Shown piece by piece: positions 18,386-28,827 of a DNA stretch of 64,000 nucleotides. A program made the translations under genes and the position numbers. Source of the stretch: Psychrobacter glacincola (GTDB lineage Bacteria; Pseudomonadota; Gammaproteobacteria; Pseudomonadales; Moraxellaceae); contig LIQB01000006.1 of assembly GCA_001411745.2 (NCBI GenBank), forward strand, positions 123,137 through 187,136, read 5' to 3'. The stretch's first letter is position 1. Every line of letters starts with the position of its first letter. The notes beneath the pieces are model-generated. The model saw nothing but the letters and a program-made list of their open reading frames with translations, did not search any database and was not told where the DNA came from.

Positions 18386-18712
18386 GAAGAACTCCTATTG
18401 TGAGCATTTAGTGTTAAGAAAAGCGCTAAGATTCAATCAAAAGATAAATTACTTGCTCAGTGTACATCATATTTACTATAGGCAAAAGTGCAACTGCCCC
18501 ATGGCATAAGCTTTTGATTTAAATTTTGGGTCGATAGATTTCAATTATTCACATGTAGGTGACAGTTAACTGCCGCAAATTAAAAAACAACCCATGTATT
18601 ATGTACAGATATTTAGCCGCATATTTAGTCAAGTAGGCAAATCTGTTATGATAGCGGTACAGTATCCCTTCCTTTTATTTCCGTATATGACGATATAGAG
18701 CGCGACGACATT
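18386..18712. promoter_or_regulatory. Divergent promoter region argG / pyrC
   Basis: 327 bases. For pyrC, an extended -10 (TG-T-TATGAT, TATGAT at 18647-18652) with TTTAGT 17 bases upstream (18624-18629) is plausible about 60 bases before the ATG. For argG nothing convincing was found. No leader hairpin typical of pyrimidine attenuation was seen. Confidence 0.4.
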
Positions 18713-19783
18713 ATGACTGATTCGATTAGAGAATTGACCATCCTTCAGCCAGACGATTGGCATATCCATTTGCGTGATGGCAAAGCATTGAGCACTACTG
18801 TATCGCACGCAGCAAACAGCTTTAACCGTGTCATATGTATGCCAAACTTAGTGCCTCCTGTTAAAAACACTGACGATGCGCGCGCCTATCGCGACCGTAT
18901 CATGGCGCACTTAGTAGCCAGTGAGCTAAGTGCTGAGCGCAAAACTGCATTCGATCCACGTATGACTTTATATCTCACTGACAAAACCACTGCCCAAGAT
19001 ATCGAGATGGCAGCACAATCAGGTATCGTCCAAGCGGTCAAGCTTTATCCTGCTGGCGCGACTACCAATTCGGCTGATGGTGTCACCAATATTAACGCCT
19101 GTGTCGATGTTTTTGAAGCATTAGAAAAGTACAACCTACCACTATTGATACATGGCGAAGTGACGCAAGATCATGTGGATATCTTTGACCGTGAGAAGCG
19201 CTTTTTAGACGAAGTGTTGGCGCAAATCATTGTCAAATTCCCTACATTAAAGATTGTCGTCGAGCATATCACCACTAGCGATGCCGCTGATTTTGTCTTA
19301 GCACAAGGCAATCACATTGCCGCCACTATTACCCCGCAGCATTTAATGTTTAACCGCAATCATCTATTGGTTGGCGGTATCAAGCCACATTTTTATTGCT
19401 TGCCTATTTTGAAGCGTGAAAGCCATCAAAGAGTATTATTAGATGTGGCAACCAGTGGCAATCCTAAGTTTTTCTTAGGCACAGACTCAGCTCCGCATGC
19501 GACGGATAAAAAAGAAGCCGCTTGTGGCTGTGCTGGCTGCTATAGCGCCGCAACTGCCTTGCCATTGTATGCCACCGCTTTCGATAGCGTGGGAAAAATA
19601 GACAAGTTAGAAGGCTTTGCCAGTCGTTTTGGGGCTCAGTTCTATGGACTGCCAGTCAATGAAAGCACGATTACGCTTGTCAATACGCCTATGCAAGTGC
19701 CAGCAGCCTATCCTTACTTTGATGGCTCATCATTGACCCCGCTTATGGCAGGCGAGACACTGCCTTGGTCTATCAAAGCATAA
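18713..19783 (+). CDS. pyrC: Dihydroorotase (class II)
   Basis: 356 residues. It cyclises carbamoyl-aspartate to dihydroorotate in pyrimidine synthesis. Zinc-site features: HIHLRDG (17-23), the carboxylated Lys110 in [13 protein letters not shown], His in LLIHGEV, His in [14 protein letters not shown], and the catalytic Asp in GTDSAPH. The length (E. coli 348) and sequence are of the single-domain E. coli type. The family Cys-rich loop [14 protein letters not shown] is present. A modest ribosome site precedes the ATG. It is followed by rnt on the same strand after 171 bases. Confidence 0.96.
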   Translation: MTDSIRELTILQPDDWHIHLRDGKALSTTVSHAANSFNRVICMPNLVPPVKNTDDARAYRDRIMAHLVASELSAERKTAFDPRMTLYLTDKTTAQDIEMAAQSGIVQAVKLYPAGATTNSADGVTNINACVDVFEALEKYNLPLLIHGEVTQDHVDIFDREKRFLDEVLAQIIVKFPTLKIVVEHITTSDAADFVLAQGNHIAATITPQHLMFNRNHLLVGGIKPHFYCLPILKRESHQRVLLDVATSGNPKFFLGTDSAPHATDKKEAACGCAGCYSAATALPLYATAFDSVGKIDKLEGFASRFGAQFYGLPVNESTITLVNTPMQVPAAYPYFDGSSLTPLMAGETLPWSIKA

Positions 19784-19954
19784 AACGCACTAAGCAAAAC
19801 CATCTGTATTCTATTTTAATTTGAGAAGTTTAACCCTATGATAAGAATGACATCTGCTAACCAGCGGTGTGATTTGTATCATAGGTTATTTATTTTTCAT
19901 TTAATGTCTTAATTCAATATAACAATACGACTGATAAAAGCGATTTAACCAGAT

Positions 19955-20734
19955 ATGACCACTCCAAACGATGCCGCCTTACCTAACGAAAACCCATCAA
20001 ACCCTATAGATAATAGCATTAAGCGCCCATCAAATAGTCACACAGAAGATGCCGCAGCAGACGAGCTAGCACCCATGCGTCTAAAAGACCGATTTCGTAA
20101 GTTTCTGCCTGTCGTCGTTGATGTGGAAACTGCCGGCTTTAATGCGCAAACCGATGCTTTACTAGAGATTGCCTGCATTCCTGTACTACTGAATGAGCAA
20201 GGCGTGTTTTATCCTGGGGAAGCATTCAATGCTCATATCGAACCCTTTGAAGGCGCGAATCTTGAGCCAAGTGCCCTTGCCTTCACTGGCATTGATCCCA
20301 ACAATCCGATGCGTAAAGCCATTGCCGAAGATGAAAAAACAGCACTACGCCGTATCTTTAAGGGGTTAAAAGAAGTACGCCGTACTGAAGACTGCCGCCA
20401 GTGCGTCTTAATCGGGCACAACGCCCATTTTGACTTAGCGTTTTTGAATGCGGCAGTGCTGCGTACCAATAACAAAAGTCACAACCCGTTTCATAACTTT
20501 TCAGTTTTTGACACAGTGACTTTATCTGCGCTGGCATTTGGTCAGACAGTACTAGCACGGGCTTGTAAGGCAGCAGGGCTTGATTTTGATGGCAATGATG
20601 CACATTCTGCCCTATACGATACACAAAAGACCGCTGAGCTGTTTTGTCATATCCTAAACCATTACCCTATGCTGGCTAATGCGATGCATACTGAAGAAAA
20701 TAAAGAGGATTCGACTGAGAGTAGTCACAAATAA
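19955..20734 (+). CDS. rnt: Ribonuclease T with N-terminal extension
   Basis: 259 residues. RNase T is a dimeric DEDDh 3'-5' exonuclease that trims tRNA, 5S and 23S rRNA ends. Motifs: Exo I DVETAG with Asp56 and Glu58, Exo II IGHNAHFDLAFLN, and Exo III HSALYDTQKTAEL with catalytic His and Asp. E. coli RNase T starts about 45 residues closer to Exo I; here residues 1-45 are polar and Asn/Pro/Asp-rich, likely disordered, and the C-terminus ends in an acidic tail. No internal ATG with a better ribosome site was seen except Met41. It sits downstream of pyrC. Confidence 0.93.
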   Translation: MTTPNDAALPNENPSNPIDNSIKRPSNSHTEDAAADELAPMRLKDRFRKFLPVVVDVETAGFNAQTDALLEIACIPVLLNEQGVFYPGEAFNAHIEPFEGANLEPSALAFTGIDPNNPMRKAIAEDEKTALRRIFKGLKEVRRTEDCRQCVLIGHNAHFDLAFLNAAVLRTNNKSHNPFHNFSVFDTVTLSALAFGQTVLARACKAAGLDFDGNDAHSALYDTQKTAELFCHILNHYPMLANAMHTEENKEDSTESSHK

Positions 20735-20852
20735 TCCATTTATCACATATCCTATATTGCCAACTACCCATAATAATGCTATTTGTAATACTTGATGACT
20801 TTAACATCTTGGTTTTACAATCAATAGGGATATGATTGATATCACAATAAAT

Positions 20853-20918
20853 CAGCAACTTGTCTAACCGTTGAATATCATATTGTGTAAAACAATTCAA
20901 AAACCAGACAAGTTGCTG
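20853..20918. ncRNA. Candidate structured element (13-bp inverted repeat with inner helices)
   Basis: The outer arms CAGCAACTTGTCT (20853-20865) and AGACAAGTTGCTG (20906-20918) are exact reverse complements 40 bases apart. Inside, ATTGT / ACAAT can form a further helix with loop GTAAA, and TTGA/TCAA extends it. It has no terminal T-run, so it is not a standard terminator. It lies between rnt and the small membrane-protein gene. It may be a regulatory RNA, a 3'-UTR processing site or a decayed mobile palindrome. Confidence 0.4.
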
Positions 20919-21032
20919 TAACTACTCACATTAGAACGTCTCGTTATATCCTATAGATGGTTTAAGTTGCCCACATTGTCGCGATAGCCAGTACGATTCA
21001 TGCTATCGAGGCGTAATAGGAGGGACTCTATT

Positions 21033-21230
21033 ATGGATCCACAGCTTAAGTTATGGGGAACCATCCTCGGTTATATGCTGCTCGCATTGACTATTAGTGC
21101 TTGTACTTCTCTATGGATTCGTTATCATTTGAAGCGTAATGACTTACATCCTCGCCGTGCGATCAAAAAAAGATACTTAATTTTAAAAAGAAGAAGAAAA
21201 AGGCTTGACAGCAAGCGCAGACGCTATTAA
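21033..21230 (+). CDS. Small basic single-pass membrane protein
   Basis: 65 residues, not recognised. It has one hydrophobic helix (LWGTILGYMLLALTISACTSLWI, written in part) followed by a strongly basic tail (RRAIKKRYLILKRRRKRLDS), predicting an inner-membrane anchor with the basic end in the cytosol. Start at the ATG at 21033 is well supported: GGAGG lies nine bases upstream; the frame is open back to 21000 but without a better site. A tRNA-Glu gene follows 53 bases later. Looks real because of the ribosome site and the protein-like composition. Confidence 0.65.
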   Translation: MDPQLKLWGTILGYMLLALTISACTSLWIRYHLKRNDLHPRRAIKKRYLILKRRRKRLDSKRRRY

Positions 21231-21283
21231 AATACGCACCACTTCAGCATAAAGGTGAAAGCAGCTGAGGTGTTGTGTTACTA

Positions 21284-21359
21284 GTCCCCATCGTCTAGAG
21301 GCCTAGGACACCGCCCTTTCACGGCGGTAACGGGGGTTCGAATCCCCCTGGGGACGCCA
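21284..21359 (+). tRNA. tRNA-Glu (anticodon TTC)
   Basis: Complete cloverleaf: acceptor GTCCCCA / TGGGGAC, D arm with CTAGAGGCCTAGGA, anticodon stem CCGCC / GGCGG with loop CTTTCAC (anticodon TTC), T arm with GGTTCGAATCC, discriminator G and an encoded CCA. It reads GAA and GAG codons. It is followed by a strong terminator. Confidence 0.97.
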
Positions 21360-21425
21360 CTATTTGGCGTCACTTATTAGCAAGTTTGCTGCAAAGCATC
21401 TGATAAGACTAATAAGCGTACCACC

Positions 21426-21465
21426 AAAAAGCCCAATCACATACTATTGTGATTGGGCTTTTTTT
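21426..21465 (+). terminator. Intrinsic terminator after tRNA-Glu
   Basis: Stem AAAAAGCCCAATCAC (21426-21440) paired with GTGATTGGGCTTTTT (21449-21463) plus further T's; nearly perfect. Confidence 0.9.
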
Positions 21466-21686
21466 ATGCCTGTTTTTTATATCATGAGGCTCTTGATACC
21501 TTAGCACTCAGTTCGTCATCGCCGATTTACTTGATAAATGAAGCATAATTAATTTTATAGATAAGATTCGGTATTAAGTTCGCTCAAGATATTAAGATAT
21601 ATTTACTAAGTGTCGCTATCTATGGTTTCTATACCTAGCTTGATATTTTGTTTATTTATTGAACTCTTCATCATAAATTTAAGCAA

Positions 21687-21715
21687 AAAAATCCAGCATT
21701 GAATACTGGATTTTT
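21687..21715 (-). terminator. Intrinsic terminator of the BLUF gene
   Basis: Stem AAAAATCCAG (21687-21696) / CTGGATTTTT (21706-21715), loop CATTGAATA, T-run on the minus strand. The remaining bases between the tRNA terminator and this hairpin (about 21466-21686) hold nothing I can name. Confidence 0.85.
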
Positions 21716-21742
21716 AAATCAAACAGTCTATTTTTACAAAAG

Positions 21743-22366
21743 CTACCAAATCTTATCTGATAGCATTAGCCACAACAATGTCATCACAATCATGATACCG
21801 AGTACTGTTTGAATCAAGAAGAATGCTTGATGCTGACCAACAACCTTACTTAACGTCACCCCTAACGTGCTGTACTTGATAGGTGGCGTGTCAATATTGC
21901 CAGTTCTTGCTTGTTCCTCATAATACCCTTGTAAGATATCTAAAAATTCGCGCCATGCGTTAGAGCCCCAATCATAGGGTTTAAATGGCATGAGTTTTTT
22001 CAGCTCAGGCTCTTTGGTCATCCAACGTTCAAGTGTAATGGAGCGTAGAGACCAGTTCGAAAAACGGCGTTCAGTAATTTCTGAAAAATCTAAGATTTTT
22101 AATTCTTTATGTCGATCGTCTAATAATAAGCGATTCTTTAGATTGGTTAAATCTTGTTCTGACCCTTCTGCACATTGAAAAAAGTAGCCATTGCCATAGC
22201 AAAGAATACCCGTAACATTATCGGCTTGGTTACGCTCAATCGCGACCTCTGAGATGTCGTTAAGCGTGCTGGGACTTGAAAGACCAGTCGAAGTAATTTG
22301 GCTTATATATATAAGCTGGCAGAGATTTGTCGTCACTGGATTTGTCGAATCGTTGATTGTTGACAA
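21743..22366 (-). CDS. BLUF-domain blue-light sensor with C-terminal membrane helix
   Basis: 207 residues. BLUF domains bind FAD and switch in blue light. Key residues are present: the Tyr in CQLIYISQ, Asn in ADNVTGILCYGNG, the Gln in FFQCAEGS, and a Trp in RFSNWSLRS. The N-terminal 100 residues form the BLUF domain; there is no attached EAL, GGDEF or cyclase domain. The C-terminus ends in one transmembrane helix (FFLIQTVLGIMIVMTLLWLM), suggesting membrane tethering, which is unusual for short BLUF proteins. The start codon is TTG, supported by GGGAG eight bases upstream. It is a single gene; its output partner is not evident locally. Confidence 0.9.
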   Translation of the reverse strand: MSTINDSTNPVTTNLCQLIYISQITSTGLSSPSTLNDISEVAIERNQADNVTGILCYGNGYFFQCAEGSEQDLTNLKNRLLLDDRHKELKILDFSEITERRFSNWSLRSITLERWMTKEPELKKLMPFKPYDWGSNAWREFLDILQGYYEEQARTGNIDTPPIKYSTLGVTLSKVVGQHQAFFLIQTVLGIMIVMTLLWLMLSDKIW

Positions 22367-22771
22367 TCAGCTTCTCCCTATTTTTAGGTAAATGTAGCTA
22401 AGACAACCATACTAAATTTAGAAAAAACATAGAAACAAGATCTTTGAAAATATCAAATAGGCTTGGTATATTATTGATTTTATAAATGTTTATATTAATT
22501 GTATTAAGTTGGTTACATCATAGGCTAGTTTAGTCATCAAATCAATATATGTTTATCTTATATCATTAATTGAAAAAACCCAACAATAATTCGCAATTAT
22601 TTATATTGAGAATTATTGTTGGGTTTATGGGCAGCGATAGGATAAATAGGTAATATGGAAGGGGAAAGTGATGATGAAAACCGTCACTAATGAGCGATAA
22701 GACCACCGGCTCATTAATGATGATTGATACAGACTGATGGCTATTGCGAGTGTTTAATTATTTTAGTCTGC
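22367..22771. other. Intergenic region BLUF / ispD
   Basis: 405 AT-rich bases with no gene. It holds the BLUF promoter side and, at 22571-22626, the ispD terminator. No further structure was seen. Confidence 0.5.
22571..22626 (-). terminator. Long intrinsic terminator downstream of ispD
   Basis: A perfect 17-bp stem AAACCCAACAATAATTC (22576-22592) / its exact complement (22610-22626), loop 17 bases. On the minus strand it is followed by a T-run. It lies about 145 bases beyond the ispD stop. Confidence 0.85.
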
Positions 22772-23539
22772 TCAGAACTGGGCATTCATAATCGCTGCGA
22801 GCAAGATAGCATCATCAGGATAGGTGAGCTTAATATTCTGGCGACTGCCAGTCACGAGGCGAATGGGTAGGTCTAAACATTCAAATGCACTGGCTTCATC
22901 AGTAATGGTGAGCTCGTGTTCAGCGACATAAGTTAATACTTTTTGCAGCTGACCTAAGCGAAACACTTGCGGCGTTTGTGCTTGCCACATATGACGGCGA
23001 TCGATAGTACATTTAGCGTAAGAATGTGGGCTGCTACTCACTGTCAAGTTAGCTACAGACGTCTCACCTACAAGCTCAGATTGAGCGGTAGACTGGGGAT
23101 AGGATTCCTTTAAAGTGTCAGCCACTGGTGTCGCTAAGATAGCACCATAGGGCTCTAGCAACGCCGCTTCGATAACCTCTTCAATATCATGACTGGGAAC
23201 CGCAGGACGCGCAGCATCATGAATAACAACCAAATCTGAGTCGTCGGCTCCCGCCTCAATAATCGCCTTTACCCCTGCCTGTACGGACTGCCAGCGCTCA
23301 GCGCCGCCCATGGCATAATGTATAGGTAGCGCAAAATCCAATGTCTGTGCCGTACTGTCATCTGCTGCGACGACTAATAAACATCTATCAATATAAGCAC
23401 TACTAGCAAGCCGTGCCACACTATGCTGTAGCAAGGTCTGCCCTTGCAACATCGTATATTGCTTGGCAATAGAGGCACCAAAACGACTACCGCGACCCGC
23501 AGCAACGATCATGGCATGTACATTAGGTATGATGTTCAT
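22772..23539 (-). CDS. ispD: 2-C-methyl-D-erythritol 4-phosphate cytidylyltransferase
   Basis: 255 residues. IspD makes CDP-methylerythritol from MEP and CTP in the non-mevalonate isoprenoid pathway. The nucleotidyltransferase signature MIVAAGRGSRFG with KQY follows near the N-terminus; VVIHDAARP, TPVADTLK, QTPQVFR and TDEASAFE are all typical. The length is slightly above E. coli (236) owing to a polar insert around residues 145-165 (TAQSELVGETSVANLTVSSS). It follows ftsB on the same strand after 150 bases, the usual ftsB-ispD order. Confidence 0.95.
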   Translation of the reverse strand: MNIIPNVHAMIVAAGRGSRFGASIAKQYTMLQGQTLLQHSVARLASSAYIDRCLLVVAADDSTAQTLDFALPIHYAMGGAERWQSVQAGVKAIIEAGADDSDLVVIHDAARPAVPSHDIEEVIEAALLEPYGAILATPVADTLKESYPQSTAQSELVGETSVANLTVSSSPHSYAKCTIDRRHMWQAQTPQVFRLGQLQKVLTYVAEHELTITDEASAFECLDLPIRLVTGSRQNIKLTYPDDAILLAAIMNAQF

Positions 23540-23689
23540 AAGGCAATGTTCATAAAGTAGTATTCATGGTTAGAACCCATGACAGTATTGCTAGGGAGAA
23601 ATGAAGAATAAGAGAAGTAACGAATTTTAGGTGAATAAGATTTCTATTATAGACAATAGAAGATCATAATTTTAGACAGTTAAGAGCAA

Positions 23690-23998
23690 TTAATAACGGC
23701 TATGCGTCGTGGGCGCCGTAGATACTTGTACAAAGGTCTCGTTCGGCTTAATCAAGCCCAAGTCTAAACGAGCGTGCTCTTCTACTGCCTCAAGACCAGT
23801 TTTTAAGTCATGCACATCAGTACGCAATAAGTTATTTGCTGCCACTTGGTTTTCGTTTAAGCGTTGTTGTTCTTCGATTTGAGTCAGCAATTTATTATGC
23901 TCAAAGCGACCATTTTCGCCCAGCCAATACTGATATTGCAATCCCAAAAGGACGGCAACGGCTAGAGCAAGTAGCATAAATTGGCTAAAGTATTTCAT
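23690..23998 (-). CDS. ftsB: Cell division protein FtsB
   Basis: 102 residues. FtsB is a bitopic divisome protein that works with FtsL and FtsQ. Seen: N-terminal transmembrane helix (FMLLALAVAVLLGLQYQYWL), GENGRF, a coiled coil (LLTQIEEQQRLNENQVAANN) and the conserved DLKTGLEAVEEHARLDLGLIKPNETFVQV. Length and layout fit the family. It lies between eno and ispD in the order eno-ftsB-ispD found in many gammaproteobacteria. Confidence 0.95.
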   Translation of the reverse strand: MKYFSQFMLLALAVAVLLGLQYQYWLGENGRFEHNKLLTQIEEQQRLNENQVAANNLLRTDVHDLKTGLEAVEEHARLDLGLIKPNETFVQVSTAPTTHSRY

Positions 23999-24029
23999 AA
24001 GATAATAACGCCAAACAACATAGAGACAA

Positions 24030-24119
24030 TAATAAAAATAAAAAACCAGCTAAGCTTGCTAAGCGATATATCACCATATTAATGATGACATATCGCCTAG
24101 CTGTAGCAAGAAATCTGGC
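24030..24119 (-). terminator. Large multi-helix terminator-like structure between eno and ftsB
   Basis: Nested helices CCAG (24046-24049)/CTGG (24115-24118), CTTGCTA (24055-24061)/TAGCAAG (24104-24110), and an 11-bp helix at 24063-24073 / 24086-24096 with one mismatch, loop CCATATTAATGA. On the minus strand it is followed by T-rich sequence (A-rich at 24030-24045). It starts immediately after the eno stop, which suggests attenuation before ftsB-ispD. Confidence 0.65.
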
Positions 24120-24122
24120 TTG

Positions 24123-25759
<1,637 letters not shown>

Positions 25760-28120
25760 TTATGCTTTTGTTAGACGTTCTGTTTTAGCGTGGGAGCCAG
25801 ATACTGTGTTATCCAGCTCAACCTTTGTTTTAAATTGGGTCAAACGTAAGGCATTCATTAATACTGAAATAGAGCTAAGCGCCATCGCAGCGGCGGCAAT
25901 CATAGGGTTTAAGAAACCAAAAGCAGCCAGCGGAATACCCAGACAGTTATAAATAAAAGCAAAAAACAGATTTTGCTTGATGTTGCGCACTGTTGCATTA
26001 GCGATTTTTTGCGCGGCATCAATATGCATCAGTGACTCACCCATCAAGCGTGCAGACGCACTATGCTGGGCGACATCTGTGCCTTCAAACATGGCAAAGC
26101 TTGCATCGGCAGTTGCCATCGCTGGCGCATCGTTGACACCATCACCTGCCATTGCAACTTTATGACCAGCCGTTTGCAACAAGGCAATTTGACTGGCCTT
26201 ATCGCGTGGGCTCATTTTACCATAAGCCTGTTCAATACCCAGCTGCCCTGCTACATGATCGACGACGGACTGCTTATCACCACTCATCAAAATGACATTG
26301 ATACCTGCGTCTTGTAGCGCAGTAATAGCCTTCGGAGTATCTACTTTTAAGTCGTCAGCTAATGCAAAAGCACCCAAAGCTTCCTCATTAATACTAACGG
26401 CAACGGTACTGGCAATTTGCCATACCTTTGGCATCAGCTTAGGCAGTGTTAAATTAGCAAACTCTGCGGTACCGACTTTTACCACACCCAAACCGTCAAT
26501 ATTGGCTTGTATGCCAGCGCCTTTAATGACACTAATATCAGTCACATTCATCAACGGCAAGTTTCGCTCAGTAGCCGCGTTAACCAATGCTGTTGCTAGC
26601 GGATGACTGGCATGTGCTTCAACGCTTGCGGCAATTTGTAACACATCATCGACTGCGATCGATTTATCCACCATCACATGGTCTACGATAGTCGGCTTAC
26701 CAATGGTCAAAGTACCTGTTTTATCGAGCACTACTGTATCGATGTTGCCTGCCGCTTCAAGGCTTTGTGCGTCTTTGAACCAGACACCATGACGAGCAGC
26801 AACGCCCATACCAGCCATGATAGCGGCTGGCGTTGCCAAACCTAGGGCACAAGGACATGCAATGACCAACACCGAGACGGCATGCATCAAGGCAGTATCA
26901 ATCATCCCAGTCAGCCACCACGTCACTCCAAAGGTGATAAGCGCAATGACAACGACGACTGGTACGAATACCGCCGTCACTCTATCGGCAAGACGGGCTA
27001 AATTGGCTTTTGAGCCTTGGGCATCGCTGAGGGCCTGTACCATATCACCAAGCTTTGTATCACTACCTTTAGCACTGACGCGGTATAACAAGCTGCCATT
27101 TTCAACCAACGCCCCTGCCAACAATTTATCTCCCACTTCTTTTTTAAGCGGTACCGACTCACCCGTTAAATGACTCTCCACACACCATCCAGCACCATCG
27201 ATAACTACCCCATCGGTTGCAACTCGGCTGCCTTGCTTGGCACGCAAAATATCACCAACTTGCACGTCTTTAAGAGCAACATTATGAAAATCACCATTAG
27301 GCTGCTGCTGTTCGACTTCATCGGGCGTTAAAGACAATAATAAATCGATACTATTGAGGCTGTGTTTCTTAGTGCGCTCTTCTAGATACTTACCCGTACG
27401 TACAAAAGCAATGACCATGACGCCTGCTTCAAAATACACCGCAGGAATGCCATCCGCACCGTGACCACCAGCATGACCACTTTGCAGCAAACCGTTTAAA
27501 GTGCCATCGCCATGGGTCAGCCACAGATAAGTGGAATACGCCCAAATAGTCACGGTACCAATGACGACTAGCACGTCCATATTGGCAAGACCACCTTTGA
27601 TAGACGCCCAAGCGCTTTTGTAAAATGGCAAGGCAAATCCAAACTGTACAATGGTCGCTAATATAAACTGAATCCAAATCGGCGGCATCCACGCCATACC
27701 CTGACCAACGAGCATGCCTGCCATACCAACTAAAAATGGCACCAAACAAACCCATAACCCAATCAAGCGCCATGGGTACTGAGTCGCGGTATCTTCGTCT
27801 GTTTTTGCAAACAAACTATCGGCCGCCTGCAAATTGGCAACGAAGCCTGTTTTATTTACCCATTCTGTCACTTGTTCAGGCGTTGTCTGGGTCGGATCAT
27901 AATCAACATTAGCGGTCTCGCCAGCGAAGTTTACACTCACCTCGTATACCGACGGCTTTTTGTTGAGCACCTTCTCAATTCGTGAGGCGCAGGCTTGACA
28001 CGTCATCCCCTCAATTGCTAGCTGCAAATGTGCACGCTGCGGCGCGAGCGGCGTATTGGATTGAATATCAGTTTTTACATCGTAGGCGTCATGATTGTCG
28101 GTTTGGGTAGTATCATTCAT
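25760..28120 (-). CDS. copA: Cu(I)-translocating P-type ATPase
   Basis: 786 residues. CopA pumps Cu(I) out of the cytosol. One N-terminal HMA domain carries the metal motif GMTCQACAS (Cys41 and Cys44). Eight transmembrane segments, LTGESVPL (actuator), CPC in VIACPCALGLATP, phosphorylation site DKTGTLT, HP motif (SHPLATAL) and hinge GDGVNDAPA are present. The Cu(I)-type transport residues YN in FIYNCLGIP and MALSSISVLMNALRL support copper or silver specificity over zinc. The order kdsA - HMA-like protein - copZ - copA puts the pump with its chaperone, in the middle of a housekeeping block. Confidence 0.96.
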   Translation of the reverse strand: MNDTTQTDNHDAYDVKTDIQSNTPLAPQRAHLQLAIEGMTCQACASRIEKVLNKKPSVYEVSVNFAGETANVDYDPTQTTPEQVTEWVNKTGFVANLQAADSLFAKTDEDTATQYPWRLIGLWVCLVPFLVGMAGMLVGQGMAWMPPIWIQFILATIVQFGFALPFYKSAWASIKGGLANMDVLVVIGTVTIWAYSTYLWLTHGDGTLNGLLQSGHAGGHGADGIPAVYFEAGVMVIAFVRTGKYLEERTKKHSLNSIDLLLSLTPDEVEQQQPNGDFHNVALKDVQVGDILRAKQGSRVATDGVVIDGAGWCVESHLTGESVPLKKEVGDKLLAGALVENGSLLYRVSAKGSDTKLGDMVQALSDAQGSKANLARLADRVTAVFVPVVVVIALITFGVTWWLTGMIDTALMHAVSVLVIACPCALGLATPAAIMAGMGVAARHGVWFKDAQSLEAAGNIDTVVLDKTGTLTIGKPTIVDHVMVDKSIAVDDVLQIAASVEAHASHPLATALVNAATERNLPLMNVTDISVIKGAGIQANIDGLGVVKVGTAEFANLTLPKLMPKVWQIASTVAVSINEEALGAFALADDLKVDTPKAITALQDAGINVILMSGDKQSVVDHVAGQLGIEQAYGKMSPRDKASQIALLQTAGHKVAMAGDGVNDAPAMATADASFAMFEGTDVAQHSASARLMGESLMHIDAAQKIANATVRNIKQNLFFAFIYNCLGIPLAAFGFLNPMIAAAAMALSSISVLMNALRLTQFKTKVELDNTVSGSHAKTERLTKA

Positions 28121-28293
28121 AAATAAAACTCGGTATGGCGTTTATGCGTTATGGCGTTATAAAGTCGTCTGAGCTAGGATAGCAACTCAATGGATGGAAT
28201 ATCTAAGTCAAACAAATAGCACACTTTTAAATTTAATATTGGTATGGTCACACTGAATAATGAGTACGCTACTATCAATAATTTTTAACCATT

Positions 28294-28322
28294 AAAAAAC
28301 CAGCCTTGATAGCCGGTTTTTT
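28294..28322 (-). terminator. Intrinsic terminator after copZ
   Basis: Stem AAAAAACCAGC (28294-28304) / GCCGGTTTTTT (28312-28322) with one mismatch, loop CTTGATA, T-run on the minus strand. It separates copZ from copA transcriptionally, at least in part. Confidence 0.75.
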
Positions 28323-28339
28323 AATACAAATGAAGCAGG

Positions 28340-28564
28340 TTAAGCATTAGCAACAGTGGCATCAAAGCCTGCATCGTCGATAGCAGCAGCAATTGTCTCT
28401 ACACTGGTTTTGCTATCATCAAAAGTAACCGTCGCTTGATTATCTGCCAGCTCAATACTGATATCGTCTAAGCCATCGATATCGGCAGTGGCGTTATGAA
28501 CACTGGCCACACAGCCACCGCAAGTCATGCCATCAATTTTAATAATACGTGTTTGGTTTGCCAT
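28340..28564 (-). CDS. copZ: Copper chaperone (HMA domain)
   Basis: 74 residues forming one HMA ferredoxin-like fold: IDGMTCGGCVASVHNA with the Cu-binding CxxC, then DISIELADNQATVTFDD and AIDDAGFDATV. CopZ/Atx1-like proteins deliver Cu(I) to the CopA pump encoded just downstream. The ribosome site AAGGAG, six bases before the ATG, is strong. It is expected to be copper-induced (CueR type), but no CueR gene or clear operator was found nearby. Confidence 0.92.
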   Translation of the reverse strand: MANQTRIIKIDGMTCGGCVASVHNATADIDGLDDISIELADNQATVTFDDSKTSVETIAAAIDDAGFDATVANA

Positions 28565-28738
28565 GAGAGGCTCCTTATTTTTGTAACTGAGTTTTTATAG
28601 GTAAATACTTTTATTAAAGAATTGCTTTTATAATTGTCTTTTTAAGACGGCTATCTTTTAAGACGTTATAAAAATAGCACTTAACCAGCTTAAGCCCTAT
28701 CACGGTTAACAACAAGGCTCTTTGATTATCACTTTATT

Positions 28739-28783
28739 AATAGAACCGTAAATAATGGAACTGTAAATAATAGAACCGTGAAT
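28739..28783. repeat. Three 15-bp tandem repeats, intergenic
   Basis: Units AATAGAACCGTAAAT, AATGGAACTGTAAAT and AATAGAACCGTGAAT, directly adjacent and differing at one or two positions each, in the spacer between copZ and the CxxC-less HMA gene. Noncoding. Confidence 0.9.
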
Positions 28784-28827
28784 TTATGCCTAAGTGACAG
28801 ACAATAGCGCTTATTTTAGAATAACGT

